DNA from: Gyrodactylus bullatarudis
Lineage: Eukaryota > Platyhelminthes > Monogenea > Gyrodactylidea > Gyrodactylidae
Direction of reading: 5' to 3'
DNA: 64,000 nt
NCBI GenBank assembly: GCA_012064415.1
Contig: SSNU01000101.1
Location: forward strand, 118,165-182,164
Positions within the stretch are counted from its first letter, which is position 1; every line of letters starts with the position of its first letter. Made by a program: the position numbers and the translations under genes. A model generated the notes under the pieces. That model was not told the origin of the DNA and did no database searches. It saw nothing but the letters and a program-made list of their open reading frames with translations. Below, piece by piece: positions 11,801 to 26,800 of the stretch.

Positions 11801-14800
11801 TCAGATAGTGAAGGTAAATACTCTTCTCCACGAGTTTTCATGCTTGAGAATACATACGAGCAGTTTTTCACACTTGAGAAGGTTTTTCTTATGAAGTTTC
11901 TATCTCATTTTATGAAGAAGTTTCTCCTGGTTATCTTGACTTGAAATTTTTTGTAGTTAGATACCTTAATTATTTGTTATTCTTAGGTCTTTCCAGGCTA
12001 TGTTAGCCAAATTTTTATTAGAAACAGAAAACCACATGTTATAGAGTAGTTTGAGAGTAGGTTATTTAAACGGCCAGAAGATCTGAATTTTCCTACAAAT
12101 ATCTAATCAAAAAATGATTGATGATTTATGAGAATTCGAAAAACTAATTTTCTGTTATGTTTTCTTGATTTATGAATATTTTCTTGATATAAAAGTTAAT
12201 TTCCTGAATACTAGTCCATTTTATTATTGTATTAAGCCTAAATGTTAAGAGTGAAAAGTTAATGCCAAAAAGTGCACTTATGAGTAGGGGAATCTAATTT
12301 TTCTTTTTCATGAACTAGATTCAATAAAATCTTGAACAAATTCGATTTCTTAATGAAAAAGTTGAGAAATTTATAAAAATCATAAATTCCCATCTTGTCA
12401 ATTATAACTAATTAAAGCTAATTGATATGAAGTAGGGAATCTATGATTTTAACAGAAATCTCGATTTTTCGTCAAGAATTCGAGTTTTTTCAAGATTTTT
12501 TGGAACCCTACTCATGTTGCCCTCTTTTACGATTTGAAGGGATAATCTCTGAAAAAAATTTTTATTATGAAAAATATGGTCATTTTACAAATTTCCATTT
12601 GGCGCCAAAACTTGAAACTGAAAATTTTTATTGATTTCAAAAATAGGGAGTTATCAAAAGTTGATTTTCAGGATCACTTCAAGACAAGAAAGCCCAATAT
12701 GCTTAATCTGTTCTAATGAATGAATTCATTTTCGTTTGGGAATCGAATTTCGATGTTTTGTTCATTTGAAGATTGAAAAAAATAGTTCGATAAAATTTTC
12801 GGTCACTCATAATTTTATAAAATCATCTTGGGTTATAAAATTTTCTTTTTCGAAAAAATATTATTCTACTTTCAAGTAGCAATATTAAAATCTGTGGTTA
12901 TAGCAACAATTTCAAGCTATTTAACATCATTATTAACAGGATTTTTTGTTGCTCAAACTGATCATCTCAAAAGTACCATCATTGGATTCAGCATGAGAAT
13001 ATCTCTTTAATGATGATCCAAACTTGCGACAATCTTATATTTTATTTCGATTATCCACCCCAGATATATAATGTAGACGAAATTCCAAAACTTGCCGATA
13101 AAATTAATATTCAATTATTTTAAGATTTCGCTCCAGAATATATTCTTAAAAACCATTTCTCCCCAATTGTTGACATTTAAGTCGATTATTATTATTGAAT
13201 CAATGGAAATTCTCAAATTTTCCTATAAATTAGTAAAACAGTAAGATAAAACAGTTTTCATATGTTTAGCTCCACTACAAATCGTGATATTTTCCTCTTA
13301 TTAAACTTGAAAAAATATATCATTATCATCATTATTATTTTCATTCGATTGGAAATTTGAATTCTCACGAAGTCTGACTTTTGGGCATATTCGTTTGATT
13401 TAATCTACACGTGATCTTCCCTATTGGATTCATTCATGATCGACTACTTTTATTCATCATACACACAATAAATGTCAAAGGAATCAATAGATTATATTTA
13501 TATATTCTTTAAGAAGGAAAAAATATCATCTGACACAATTAATTGTTCATCGTCAGCCTCCTATTTCTACTAGAACTTCGAATGAGTTTGTGAGATTAAA
13601 GCTTTTCGAAACCGATTCAAAATGCAAACTTTCACCGTATAAGAAAAAAATATTCGAAACAAATCTTTTTTGGAAAATTTTAGAAACTCGATGAGTATTA
13701 CTCGTAAGTTTAGTAGAAAAAAAGGGGCTTACTATCTACCAGAAAGTTTATTTTAAATTCAATTTCTAAAATTTTAAGAACCAAAACATGCTTCACTATT
13801 ATGCCACTCATATTTTTTCAAATCGCTACTCAAATTTAAATGAATTCTTACTACATTATCCCTTGACATCTTGACCGGTTTCCTAACGTTTTTACAAAGA
13901 TAAGATTAATAAAGTGGCTCTGGAAAAAGTCTTTGCACACGATTTGACGATGATGTGAAAAATACAAATTTTCTACTTAAGATTTTAGTACATCTTGATG
14001 TCCGATTTCAGCAAAATTTTGGCTAACTAAGATTAATTTTAGACTTTAAAATTGCCAAACTTTTTATCAGTATTGCCAGTTGTATCCTTTCGTTTTTACG
14101 TCTCTTTGAAAAGCTTAATTACAGGAGTTATGAGAGGCTTAGTTTGATGAGCTGCTCATATTCTTATAGTTCAATGGTTTTCTCCTAATCGCGTTCTCAA
14201 ACCCACTAATAAAAGGATACAACTTCTCTTAATTTATCGAAGAAACATATGAATCAAGACATTGTAAGAGTCTGATGGGATCCGGCGAAATAAAAGCTGT
14301 ATAACTAATTAATGCTTTCATTATAAAAAATTTCATAAGCTCGTCCTCATCCACTTCCTCTTTGTATAGTCTGAGGAATAAAAGCAATAACGATCATATT
14401 TTATTGTCGTCTTTTAGATACTTAGATACTAAATATACAATCTTTCGGATTGTAATGACCTCTATGATCTTAAATCTATTATGTTATATCTCAGATCAAA
14501 AATTGATTATTCCAAATCTCTTTTATACTCTTCATTACACTTATAAAACCTTAAATCCAGTTGGTCTTCGAATTTCTGCCCAGATTCGTTTCAGTCAAAA
14601 GAACCAAATATTATATTTTAGGAATATTTGCAAAACTAGGGGTGTTTATTCAGAATTAGTATGTCTTTCAATTGAAAAATCAAATCTATTATGTCTTTTT
14701 ACGTAAGTGCATATTTAATAATAATTTCAGATTTAGTATGTCCTTGAGTTTTGTTTTCAAATTTGGTATGTTTTTACTCAAAATTAGTATGGATTACTAG

Positions 14801-17800
14801 ATTTTATTCATAAATAATTTGTTTTGTCTTCAAACTTAATATGCTTCAATTTTTGAAAGAAATCGGGAATTTATCAAGTCATTGAATAAGTTACAGGGTT
14901 TTATGCGATGACAAAAAAAAGAAATTATTCGTCTTGTCTTTAAATCTTAAAAAATGACTTCTCACTAGGCCCTCAAAAAAATACTATTTGGTCTATGTTT
15001 ACTCTAGACAAAGGACTGACTGAGTTTTGATAATCTGAAGAAAAAATCTGCTTATCTAATCCTATTTAAAAGATAGCCGGTATTATTTCTGTACTAAATT
15101 GTACTTTATTGTACTATTTTTCAAATTCAATCTCAGGATACAGTATCCCTCAACTAGCTACCAATCACATGAATTGATAGCTATATCCCTGATATCGAGC
15201 CTTCATCATGTAAGAAAATAGTATCTAGATCGTAGCTTTTTGTTGGATAATATTCCTTCATGAATTTCAAATTTCAACTAAAAGAATATGTATGTATTTA
15301 TTTTGTAAAATATGCACAAGAACAGTTGAAGGGTCATTTTCTATCATGGAATAAAATTTGAACAAAAATCAAAAATATTGTTGACACAAGATTGACTAGA
15401 AATTCTGCAACAATTTACGGTAGAGAACTATTTTTTTACTAAAAATCCCTTAAATTCTCTTGAAAGTACTTTTTTCTACTTATTTTTCAGTTTATGAGAT
15501 TAAATTTTTCATCTTTTTTGGTACTATTTTTGAGGCCCTAGTTCCCACTCATGATTAGGAGTAAATACATTTTTATCTCAACTTCGTGTCATTATATTAT
15601 CGATTAAATTAGAGGCTAATAAAATATAATGGAAATATATTTTGTTTGTTGAGAAATAAGAAATTAGGGATTAGACACTACTATACTAAATAAATTACTC
15701 CATGCATCAGATAAGAATAAAGAGATGCCTTGTCCGTAATTATTTGAGAGACCGAGTAATCCATTCAATATGGAGCAATATGATCTTGTTGTTTTACTGC
15801 GCAATAAATTATTTAGGATATATATAAAGTACATAAAGCTTATACCATTAAGATTTAGTCATAAAAAACTCCCCTCCTGATTATAATTATGATAATATTA
15901 ATATTATTAATCTGAGCGAACTCCATCAAGAATACTTTTTCATTCTGAACTCATTAGGAACTAAGTGAAAACAAACAAATATTATGGGGATAAACGTTAT
16001 ATATATTCCGCTGGATTTCTTCTGGCCCTGTTAAAACATAAAGAATAGTACGAGGTGAATTTTTGAGTACTCCCATTTGTTGAACTGATTGTATTTCACA
16101 TCTAAGAAGCAAGGTATGGGGTTTTCACTCCTTATTTCACTTTCTACCGCATTTCTAATGAGTAATTAGTAGGGCAACCAAATGCCTTTGTTGCCTTTTT
16201 TGTCCATAGATTAATACAGGTGTATTAAGCCTGAAAATGTTATTAAAAAGTCTCCTGATAGCTTGGTTCACGAGTTGGGTATGCCTTTTTTCATCCTTTT
16301 TTAGCCTTTTTGAATTTACTTCTTAAAAAGCCATTTTTGCATTAAAATAAATCAGAATCCACTGTCCAATCTCAGATATAATCAACAAAAAAAAATAATA
16401 ATGTCTTAATAAAAATAAGACATCTAAAATGTTATCTTTAAAATAATCATGATATTCTGCATTTAATGCTTCTACTAACTAAAGTTGAAAACTTGATTTC
16501 AACAGAAATCCAAGCTAAAATTAAATACCAAGTTCGGAAATTCAATTGAAACTTACCCTGTACTCTCTAAAGCTAGAGAAAATCATAAGCAAAATGGTCC
16601 AAACGAATATTTGAAAAATATAATCAATCAGATTTCAGAGATTCTAGATAAATTTATACTTAATTCATTCGATGATCATACTTAACCAATGATAATTAAA
16701 AATCATTTGTTAAAGGTTCTTCTGGGTTGAAAACGGTTGTGATACAAATTCGTTTTGAAAATTTGAACCAGTTCGTATCCATACCATGCAAATTGGAATA
16801 GTTCACGGGTAAAATGTATTCAGTTTAAGCGAAAATTTTTATCTGCCTTTTTTCCAAAATTTTGCCTGAAAAAATGCCTTTTTTCATTCAATAAACTGCC
16901 TTTTTCTGGTTTTCCTTGTAATTAGAAATGAATCAATTTGTAAATGACCTCTTTTCTTACCTTGAGTCAATGAGCATTATACCTTATTTTTCTATTTCAT
17001 TTTTTAATTAATGGCTGGCTTGTAATTTGATTGGGATTCTTGAAAAAAAAATCAAGATCAAAATGCATAGAAAAAAAGAATTGATTATGGTGTAAACTTT
17101 GCTGCTGATTCCGAATCTAAAAAATGTTTTCCTCCTTGAATTTTTCATATCAATCCACGCTTTCTTCAAAATCGAAAAAATACATTTCTTCATTTTACAT
17201 TCTCAAAATGATATCATCAGAGAAGATCTGGAAGAGACCACGTTAGTATTTACAGGTGTCAATAGTAACTTATAACTCAGACATCACTCATGTTCACCCA
17301 AGTAGATGAGCTAGGTCATTTTGGGTTCATCAGGAATTCTTGAAAAGTCTTCCTTTGAATTTTTTTTATTCATAAATAGAAATAATAGAATAATATAAGA
17401 GAACAGGGTGTGCGAGGGTTTGACCGAAAGTAACAGGGTCCGAATGAGAGGTGAGAGAGATGCCACTACACCAGACGGGGCAGAAAATGTTTTCTCAATC
17501 TATTAATTTATTCGAAAAAAAATTTCAGCAAGTTCCTGTCGAAATTCACCTTCAGATTTGCTTTTTCTAATGAGCCAAAAATCTAGAAAAAAAATTTTTG
17601 AACTGAAATTAAAGTATTTCTTGTCTACTTTATAGTAGTTATATGTACCAGAAAACCTTTTTTCTGACTAATACATTTTTTTCGTTATGTAGCGACTTTC
17701 GGCACTGTTCCCTAAGTTTCGAGAATCGATAAATATCTTTTAACATTAGCTGTAATGTATAATAAGAATGATTAAAATTCTATTCAATTGTAATCAGGAG

Positions 17801-20800
17801 ATATCAAGCTAAATGTAGAACAGACAAGAAGAAGGCTTATGTTTTCCATGAGATATCTGTATATATAAATTGTATTATTATAATATCACGATTAAAATAT
17901 CTCATGATCTTGTTTTGCATTTTTTTCGATACAGTATATTATTTAGTAGTATTTTGAAAAAAAATCCCTTCATGTTAGATATTTGAAATTAACAAAAGAG
18001 AATATCAGACCATAACAGACATGATTTTATTCCATTCAATTTATGGAAAATCTTTTGTTTATTCGATATTTGGATTTTCAACCATGAAGCTTTTTGGAAG
18101 AATGATTACCTCGATTATTAATTTGAACGAAACAATTCTTTTGAATTCCACGATTAAATGTTGAAATTAGAAATTTACTGGAATATGAATTCAAAACTAA
18201 CCCATTTTACAATTTCTAAAATGCACCAGATATCAGATTCAAAGCAATTTGATACAGACACTTTGGATCATCCATCATATGCCGAAGAATTTTAATTCAG
18301 CCATAGAGGTTGAGAGAAACTCATCCCCTCCAAGAACAAGTTATACTTTTAAATTTTAGATTATTTTCCATCGTCATAATAAAATTATTCAAATAATTCC
18401 ATTTCCCACAATAATAAGGATTTCTGTGAACTTCTTGAGGCAAATTCGAAATCTTTATCTAGTGTTAATCCCAGCATTTAATTGCTTCAAATCTTCGATA
18501 AAAATTTTGAGCTCAAAGGTTTAAAGGAGCGGGAAAATTGCCAAACCTTTTTTCAGATTGAATCTTTTTCGGAAATTTTTAATAGGATTTTAAGAAATAT
18601 GTATTTGTCTTTCTGACTATCCGGAAAACAACGGTGCTCTAAAGATAATTGAAATTCGTTCCAAATTTTGGTTTTATCATGAAAAATACTTAATTTTGAA
18701 TTTTTAAAATCAAAAGTATTAGATTCAATCGAAATGATAGCAACCTAATTTAACCCTGTTTTCCCAGGTTATTGTACAGTTAATGCAATATCATAATAAA
18801 GCCTATCTTCTCAATATTCCTTCTTGGGATTGGCGGCGTGGCGATGATGCTGTCTGTGTTGCTGAACTAAAGTTAGGCTTCATTGCTCAAAATTGTCTGG
18901 CCCCTGGTTTCAGTACTCTATTGGCAAATTTATTCACCATGAGAGCGTACAAGAATGATAAAGATGCCAGCAAACCACCTTGGGTTGAGCAGTACATGCA
19001 GGGAGCTGGTAAGTATCTTCTAAATAAATTTTTTTTATTGCTGATTTATTAATTACATGCATCGTTAAAATCACAACATCAACATGAGAATGCAATAAAG
19101 TTATTTTTGATCTGAAGAGAAAAATGATTTTAATTAACTCAAGCTTTGTAAAATTTAATTGAGTTCAAGTTTTCTGTTACAAAATATGCTAGTTTTAATC
19201 GAACTTATTCAATCAATTCTAGATTTAACTTTTACTGATAATATGTGTTGAAACTAATATATATTCTTATGTGTAAACACTTTAAAGACTTTCATCAATG
19301 TAATTTTTTAATTTGATTTTAAATTTATTAACTCCAACAGAATAAAAAATAATCTTCTAGAGGGCGGTGGTTTTAGAGCTTCCATAATGATAAAATTATA
19401 ATTCATAATAATTATTATTATTATGTACTATTGAATTAGTCTTATGGAAAATATTCATAGTAAGCAATTTTGAGTGATAAAATCTTTTGAGAAACAAAAT
19501 TAGATAGCTTTCCAAACTATGGATCTCAACATATAAAAACGTCACAAAAATGGCGGTCTCTAAGGTATAAATTTTTAATTCTCATCTCAATGTTTTTCTT
19601 CTAATTTGTCGTCCTTAAATTCTCAAAATCAGTAATCCTTAGAAATTAAGGCATACAAATCATTAGTACTAACACACTTTGATTATACCTTATCTCTACT
19701 CGGAAACTTGAACTCATAGAAAAGTTCGAAAGATTGAAAGAATCCAAATTCTTTGTGCACTCTATCTAGACTTGAAATTCTATTATGCTCACATCTCATC
19801 ATTCCTGTTTTAATCTATTGAGAATTCGCCCCTATCCGTACTACATTTTCCACACTATTAATTCACAATATTATTTCGTATTGAACTATTTGTCGAAAAT
19901 GCTTCACCATTATGACATATAGTTTTAAAAATTCAGATAGCTGATCAATTTTTAACCAATTTCTGCTACGCAATCACTAAAATCCGGATTATCTTAGCCA
20001 TTTAACCCTGCCGGTGCCGAGACTATTTCACAATTTTTATAAAAACCAAAATTTAGCTATGAAGATACCAAGTTATTTGGCGAAAATTATTACTAATCTA
20101 AGTTCATATTGTGGGCTTCAATTTAAACTTTAATTGATCCAGAAACCTATCAAACTGGTAGAGTTATGAAGGTTCAAAAAATTGGAAAATGGGCATAAAT
20201 GTCCATAGGCACCGAAAGGGTTAATTAGTTTCTTAACTTTTATCTTATCAAAAACAGTAATCTTATCACCAAGACGACCTTCATGGTAAATTCCGTTGTT
20301 TTATCATGTCCATGGGATATTGTGGGAAAAAGCTCTTTTGAAATTGTTAACCTTCCCATAATGAAATTTGTTACTCCAATATGTCTGTAGGTGATCAGTG
20401 ATCATTGATTTGTTCCCTTGCCAAAATACACCCTGCCCTAAGTATAATAGTAGAATAAGAGGCAATGCCTAATCTATTATCCATCTGCTCAAATATTTCT
20501 ACTACTCAAGTTCATTTTCAACTCTTGGATTGAAGTGGATTTTGTAAGACTTGCCTGATTCTGTTCAAAATGTCCATCAAATCTAGCCAATAGAGATTGT
20601 ATGATGAAAATTCTGAGTTTTCCCACTCTCTGTAATAAAAAAATAGTTTTTCTCTCCCTTTTCACCTCAATGCTACTCGACATGATTGAGAGATTGAACA
20701 GTTTACTTCACACTATCCCTTTCTTCAAACTACTGTATTATGCTCAGCTCGCTTTTTTGAAAATAATTTCAAAGAGAATTCGATGATTCTCCCCGAGAGT

Positions 20801-23800
20801 TTACCAAGGATTTATTTTGCTAAACGATTTCATCATCATAATCAAAGGAACTTTGAAATTTTTAAGATTTTTAGCTCATATTGCATAGTTTTATTTCTGA
20901 CTTTTGATCTACATTTAAATTTGTGAATTGATCTGAAGACCCATACAGTAGTTTTTTGAATGTAAAATATTTATGGTAGAAAAAAAACCATTCTTCCAGC
21001 TCAATTTTCTGTAAAGTCAAATAGGAAGATTGAACTTTCGAAATCATTTATTGAGTTGGTATTGAAAGGGTTAAATAAATTTTACTTGATTTGATTTCTT
21101 GCGTTATTTTTTCTCTTTTTTTCGCTCATTCGAACATCAATCAGATAAAATATTCTTTTCCTGTGAATCCGGAAAAAACATCGAGTTGTTTGTAAAAATA
21201 GTAAATTCTCATCTTCATGTCAACTAGCTTTATGTAGATTATAAATAATATTTAAAACTCTGTACATAATTTCTTATGAATGGTAAAAAGATCAAAATAC
21301 TGTATCTGGTTCATTTGGCAATTGAAATTAGAATAGGAAAATAAAAACTCGTAAATCTGTAAGAAAATCGTTAATCATCTGGTTTATGAAGATGAGAATA
21401 GAGAAATGGAGTAATCTAGTTTAGATCTTAAATGAGACATTACTAATTTTAGACTAATAAGATTCTCACAATCAGCTTATTCAAATTTTGAGTAAATAGA
21501 GTTGAAAGCAGACAATAAGAAATTATACTTGAATTTATCTTTACGGATATTGTAGCTACTTTGAGCTGTTGGATAAGATTCCGTGAATTTTTTTTCTAAG
21601 AATGCATATCGGCGTACCCAGAGGGATTGAAGCCCCGAGACAGAGACAAGTGCATTATATGAGTCTAATGAGAGGGTAAATAGAATGTAAGAATCTATAT
21701 TGGATCCTTTCTATTTCCAAACATTGAGAGTTAGTAATTTTGAGTAAGAAAGATATAATCAAATTGAGGAGTTGAGGAGACAATTTCTCCAGGAAGTAGA
21801 AGCGATTCCAAGAGGATTGCAGGGAGACCGGATGGGAGCATAACTGTGGATTTTATCTCTATCTATTAATATTGCACTCCATGGCCTCAAGGGAATCTTT
21901 AAGAAGGGAGAAGTTGTGATTGATTTTTATAATGTCAAGTGCATTATTTACTTTAAAGATGAATTTCAAATTATCCGCATATTTTAAAAGGACATTCTCA
22001 ATATCCTTTGGGAGCTGAATGTCAGCGAAACAAAGATTTAAAAAAAGAAGAGGGCCAATAGTTGATCCTTGGGGAACCCCAGAATTAATATTGACTTGAT
22101 TGCTAATTATGAAATTTATTAAAAAGAAACAATTCTAAGGAAAAGTCTATGTAAACGAAAGGAAGGAAATGAAATTCGTCTTGACTCAGCTTCTGAACAT
22201 TCAGGATGAATATGACTTTTTAGGATGTTTTAATTGTCTTTTTTTTAAAGTACATGTTTACGGTCGAATATTCGTTTGAAGAAACCTGAGTCAAAGAGAA
22301 ATTAGATGAGTACAGTGTAGTGTGCTTAAAAAACTAGATATTGCAGCAAATTGGGAATTGTGTTATTCAAAGTTCATTGCATAAATATTACACTGACCAT
22401 TAGTTTTCAAGTATGAAAACGAAATTTTTTATTCTATTTCACAAATTTCATCCTTCAGATGTAATATAGGGTCAATTGAAAGTTTTATGAGAAGAAACTG
22501 GAATGTAAATTTATGAAATTGATTCTTCTACTGTAGGAAATGATATAGTAATGTCTTTGGATTGACAAAAAACTCGGAAGAGAAGAATAAAGACAATAAG
22601 AGACGCAATTAGACCAGAAATAAATTAATTCTCTATTGTATATTCTGCCTGTATATAAAATCTTATCTGAAAAGATTAATTCAAAAGAGAAATTATAATT
22701 TTTATTAATTTTTATTGACAAAATATCCTCCCTCTCGTTCTTACTTCTATGAAATTCATCTTTTTTCGATAATCAATAATTTTATTATCCAGGGATATCA
22801 TTTTCTTTTTCCATTCTCTGCTTTTTTCTGTCCTTTTAACTGGCTCCATTACAGATGTAGTAAAGTTTTTAATGCGCCAATTACTCTTTTGATAGCTCTA
22901 TCCAGAATAACAGAAATTCAAATTAAATTTATATTCCCCTTTCAAACATTTCAACAGTTTGATATACCGAATTGGGTCAATCTATTTTTAACAATATAAT
23001 ATAATTATTAAACAAAGCAACCAGTTTGAAATGTCTGGTCACCGTTGTATCCTTCTTTATGAATCATACGTCCTACATAAGAAGCTCCATAGTCACACTG
23101 GAAAGTTTTCGAGATTTAGTGTTTTCAAATTTGTGGATTTCCAAACATGGGTTAAGAGAGTTTAGATTACAAGTGAATCATCCCACAGAAGAAGGTACCT
23201 GACTATCTCAGTACCGAAACATCTGGAGAGGTTAGAAAAGTTGGTTTTGAATCTATTCCGTTAAAATCTACTTTTACTAAGACTACTTTATAAAATTAAC
23301 TAATCTTAACTTACTCTCTGTCCCTTTGGCGGATAAGAATAAATAGGAATGAAGAAGTGGCAAATCAGTCTTATTACTAGCTCTGAAAAACGTATAGTTT
23401 AGTTTAGCTTATCAGGTTCATGAGATAGTCTACCATTTTCATATTTCCTCTTTTAGACTAAAGTAGTATTTTCCTATCTTGCTAAATTTTCTATATTGCT
23501 GAATTTATTTAACTTGAAGCTAGAAAAAAAACATCTTGTCTGATCAAAAATTAAGATAAACAATAAATTTCTACTCAAATAGTTGAAATTAGTTTAATGA
23601 ACCATTGTCAGGAGGAAAAGATTTCAGCCCTTTTTGTGCAATAATTATATTTTGCATTTTCATTGATTTAAAAAAGTAAGTTTTAGCTTTTTTTAAATCT
23701 TCTTCGTCTAGGAGGGGGCAAATTATAGAGTTGAGAAAGGGATTGATTTAAACTACCTGTAAGTAACTAGAATATTTATTAGTTTTTTCCCATGAATCGT

Positions 23801-26800
23801 TATTAAAATTCCTATTCAATGAAATAATTTTGTGTGTGAGGGAATTACTCTTGGTCTTGGCATGTTATAGACGGTGTAACGTGGAAAACCAAAAAAATGA
23901 ATATTGATTTTGAAAGAACAGTTCTTATCGGTCAATATTGTTTCAGTGATTCTAGAAACTTTTGTGAGTCTGTGAGTAAACTCGGTTTTAAGATTTCCCG
24001 ATTAGCCATTAACTATAGTTATTTTTTTCAGAGTTTTAGCTTTAATATTAAGAAACTTTAGAAAATCCTCGTTTTGAAATATAAATTCAATAGTACCATT
24101 GAATGCTGAAATATTATTCTGGGCGACTATGATTTGGTCAGAGAGGGATAGAAATCGGGTACTTCATCTGTAATACAGATTCTGTATTTTATTATTGAGC
24201 ATTGTAAGTAAATCTCTTTTAAATATTTGGCATCACCCCTTCGTTTTGAATACCTTCTACTTTATATTTCCATGGAAAGTATGATCTAAGTGGTATCATA
24301 TCTTATTAACTCTGTCTAAATATGTCTGTTCCAACGAAGAGTTTATAGAAATAAATTTTGTTTTGCTTGACTCGAAATAAAAACAGAAAATCTGATTTTC
24401 ATTAACCATATTGTTTTGATAATGAAAATCAACAGGGGAAATATTCTAATATCTTGCTATATATAAGTGAAATAGAATCTAAATTTTGCTCTCTAATAAC
24501 ATTTATCAGGTCAATATTCGCAACAATTGGTCTTCCAAAAACATTTCAAAGGGATACGAAAAGCTCATCACAAAGTTTGGTCCAATCAGATTAGAGAATA
24601 GTAATAAATTATAATAATAAAATGTGTTTCTATATAGCGAAATATGGCTTATTACAACACTACTTTAAAGTAAAAATAATAAAAGGCGACTTCTGAAAGA
24701 AGGGTTTTTATTTCCAAAAGAAAGCGCATTTTATAGGCTTTAGTGAACATTTTTTCTTCTCTATGGAGCAAGAAGTAAAAACAAAAATTTCACGACCCTC
24801 ATGATTTGACTAAAAATTTTGATCTCTTCGATATTTCGGAATGAAAATCACTCAACTTTTGATTCTTTCAATTCATTGAGTTTGGATCCAAATTTGTGAA
24901 CTCAGTGATTTTGAAGGATATGAATTTTAAAATCAATCCGGTAATATAAAGCTAGACACAGATAACATATTAAAGTTTCATTTGAACTTGAAACAAATTA
25001 GATAGAAGTACTTGGGCAAGAATACTATTAAGCTTATCTTATAACTCTTTATTAGAGTTTTTAAAAATATTTTAGGCAGTTCCTCTTCTTGATAATTTTT
25101 TTGTTATTGGATCCGAAAAAAACTTGTTTTCTTGACCTGTTTTGCAAAGATAGTAAATTCTCATCTCCAAGTAACTTCATTAGACCACTTTTCTCACTAT
25201 CACAAACTGTGAGAATAATGATTGAGAATTAGTGAAATAGACTCATGACTTTCCTTCAATTTATTACGCCTGACAGAGACAGTTGGAATTCTTTTTTTTG
25301 ACATGATTTCATTTCTCATATTAATATATACGCTAAACAAAGTGCATTTGTCTTGAAAATAGAAAAATTTCTCAAGATATTTAGCAAAAGCAAATGGATT
25401 TCTTCCTAATTCTTCAATTTAACTTCTCAGACTTTTATTCTTTTCTTCTTCAAGCTTTATTTCTTGACAGGTTGATAAATAAAATAAAAAAGTTACTCTT
25501 GAAATAAAAAGAAATATGAGATGTTTTTACCCTGAATGAAATAGCGTAAACTGACATTAAACAAAACATTTTTAACTGCTGGAGCATTAATTTTCATATT
25601 TATCTATATGAATGTAGTCATTCTAAATTTTTGTATTTTTAACTACAATATTTTTAGTTGCGGCAGAGTTTAACAGTGCGTATTAGGCTAGGATGAATTT
25701 TTTTTTCTCCGAACAACTCACGAGAGGACTAACTTTTCTGATAAAATTTAGTACTCAGATCATGTTTTCCATAGCTCTAAAGCGTTACATGTTAGTTAAT
25801 GTGAAGATGAGAGCTCATTATTTTTACAGAATTTTTATACTCAAGAAGGCGAATTTTTTATAAACCCCATATTGAGTTGCCCATAACTTGCTAAATTAAA
25901 AAAAAATTTTGAATATTCGAGCTAGAAATTTTTTGCTGTTTTAAGGATTCAATTAGTAGTTCAAATATTGGAAAAAAGGCGAATTTAGTCGAAATAAACA
26001 TGAGAAAAAGTCTTACTCATTACTCTGGTGATAACCATGTTGAATAGAGATGGGTTTTGCGAATTATCGATTTCTAGCCGGTCGAAATCTTAATTGGCTC
26101 TTCAGGAGAATTTAAAATAAATCATATGGTTTAAAACACTTTGAAACAGGAAAAAAATCTGAGCTCAAAGATTGGAAAAGTAGGAAATTCTAATAACAAG
26201 AACTTTAATATTTTTCTTAAATTTCACCTTATGATCTCTAATTTCATCTCAGGCATGGAAATGTACACAGAGAGCCTTTCGAGATCCTTCATTGGTATGC
26301 CCTTCCCAAAGGTGGCCGAGATTTGCTTCACTAAACTAGAACTGCTCATTATTGCCGTGGAGACGAAGCCGGGCAACAAGTCTAGTTTCTTTGCAAAGGA
26401 TAGTGATCCCTGTATAGCAATAAATCCAAAGGTTAGCTACAACTCCCTGGATATTCTCAATGAGAAAATCTTTTCTCCTTTAAGGATTCTTTTTATTTTC
26501 CTTGTTATAACTAGAGCCTCAAAAAGTATAAATTGCCATGTATTCCTTCTGAAACTATATATATTTTTAAAGAGGTAAGAGCATTTCCAAGGGATGTTTA
26601 TTCAGAATTAGTATGTCTTTCAATTAAAAACCAGATCTAGTATATCATGTAAAAGTATAATTTCAGATTTAGTATGTCCTTGAGTTCTGTTTTTTCTCAG
26701 AATTAGTATGTAAATCACTAAATTTTATTCATAAATAATCTGTTTCATTTTCAGACTTAGTATTATGAACTCTCTGGGAATTCAGATACTAGTATACTTA

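Larger units (their letters stand above)
11642..18767. other. slo intron, 3' part: repeats, no gene recognised
   Basis: Contains a family H-like arm (12290-12690), a fragment of the repeat also at 52600-52880 (about 13790-13880), a hammerhead-like motif (14264-14312), a repeat with TTAGTATGTC sub-units (14640-14840), a PLE head relic (15893-16030, minus), a hAT-like element (16170-16917) and a tRNA-like segment (17405-17485, minus). Open frames here (for example 12828-13010 and 14362-14706) show no recognisable domain. Confidence 0.5.
19009..26252. other. slo intron (7.2 kb): repeats, no gene recognised
   Basis: Holds a copy of the 52551-53008 repeat (about 19870-20330) interrupted by a TTAA MITE (20006-20220), a LINE relic (21600-22110, minus), small family H tips (21180-21232, about 25797-25900) and a left-end copy of the 52551 repeat (25668-25760). 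Frames such as 22715-22999 show no domain. Confidence 0.5.

Noticed and set aside
14362..14706. 114-codon plus-strand open frame after a hammerhead-like motif
   Set aside because: Position suggested a PLE ORF, but the residues do not match PLE heads and the end runs into the TTAGTATGTC repeat.
19720..19800. [17 protein letters not shown] stretch resembling a LINE C-terminus
   Set aside because: Too short and without any RT motif nearby to support a call.
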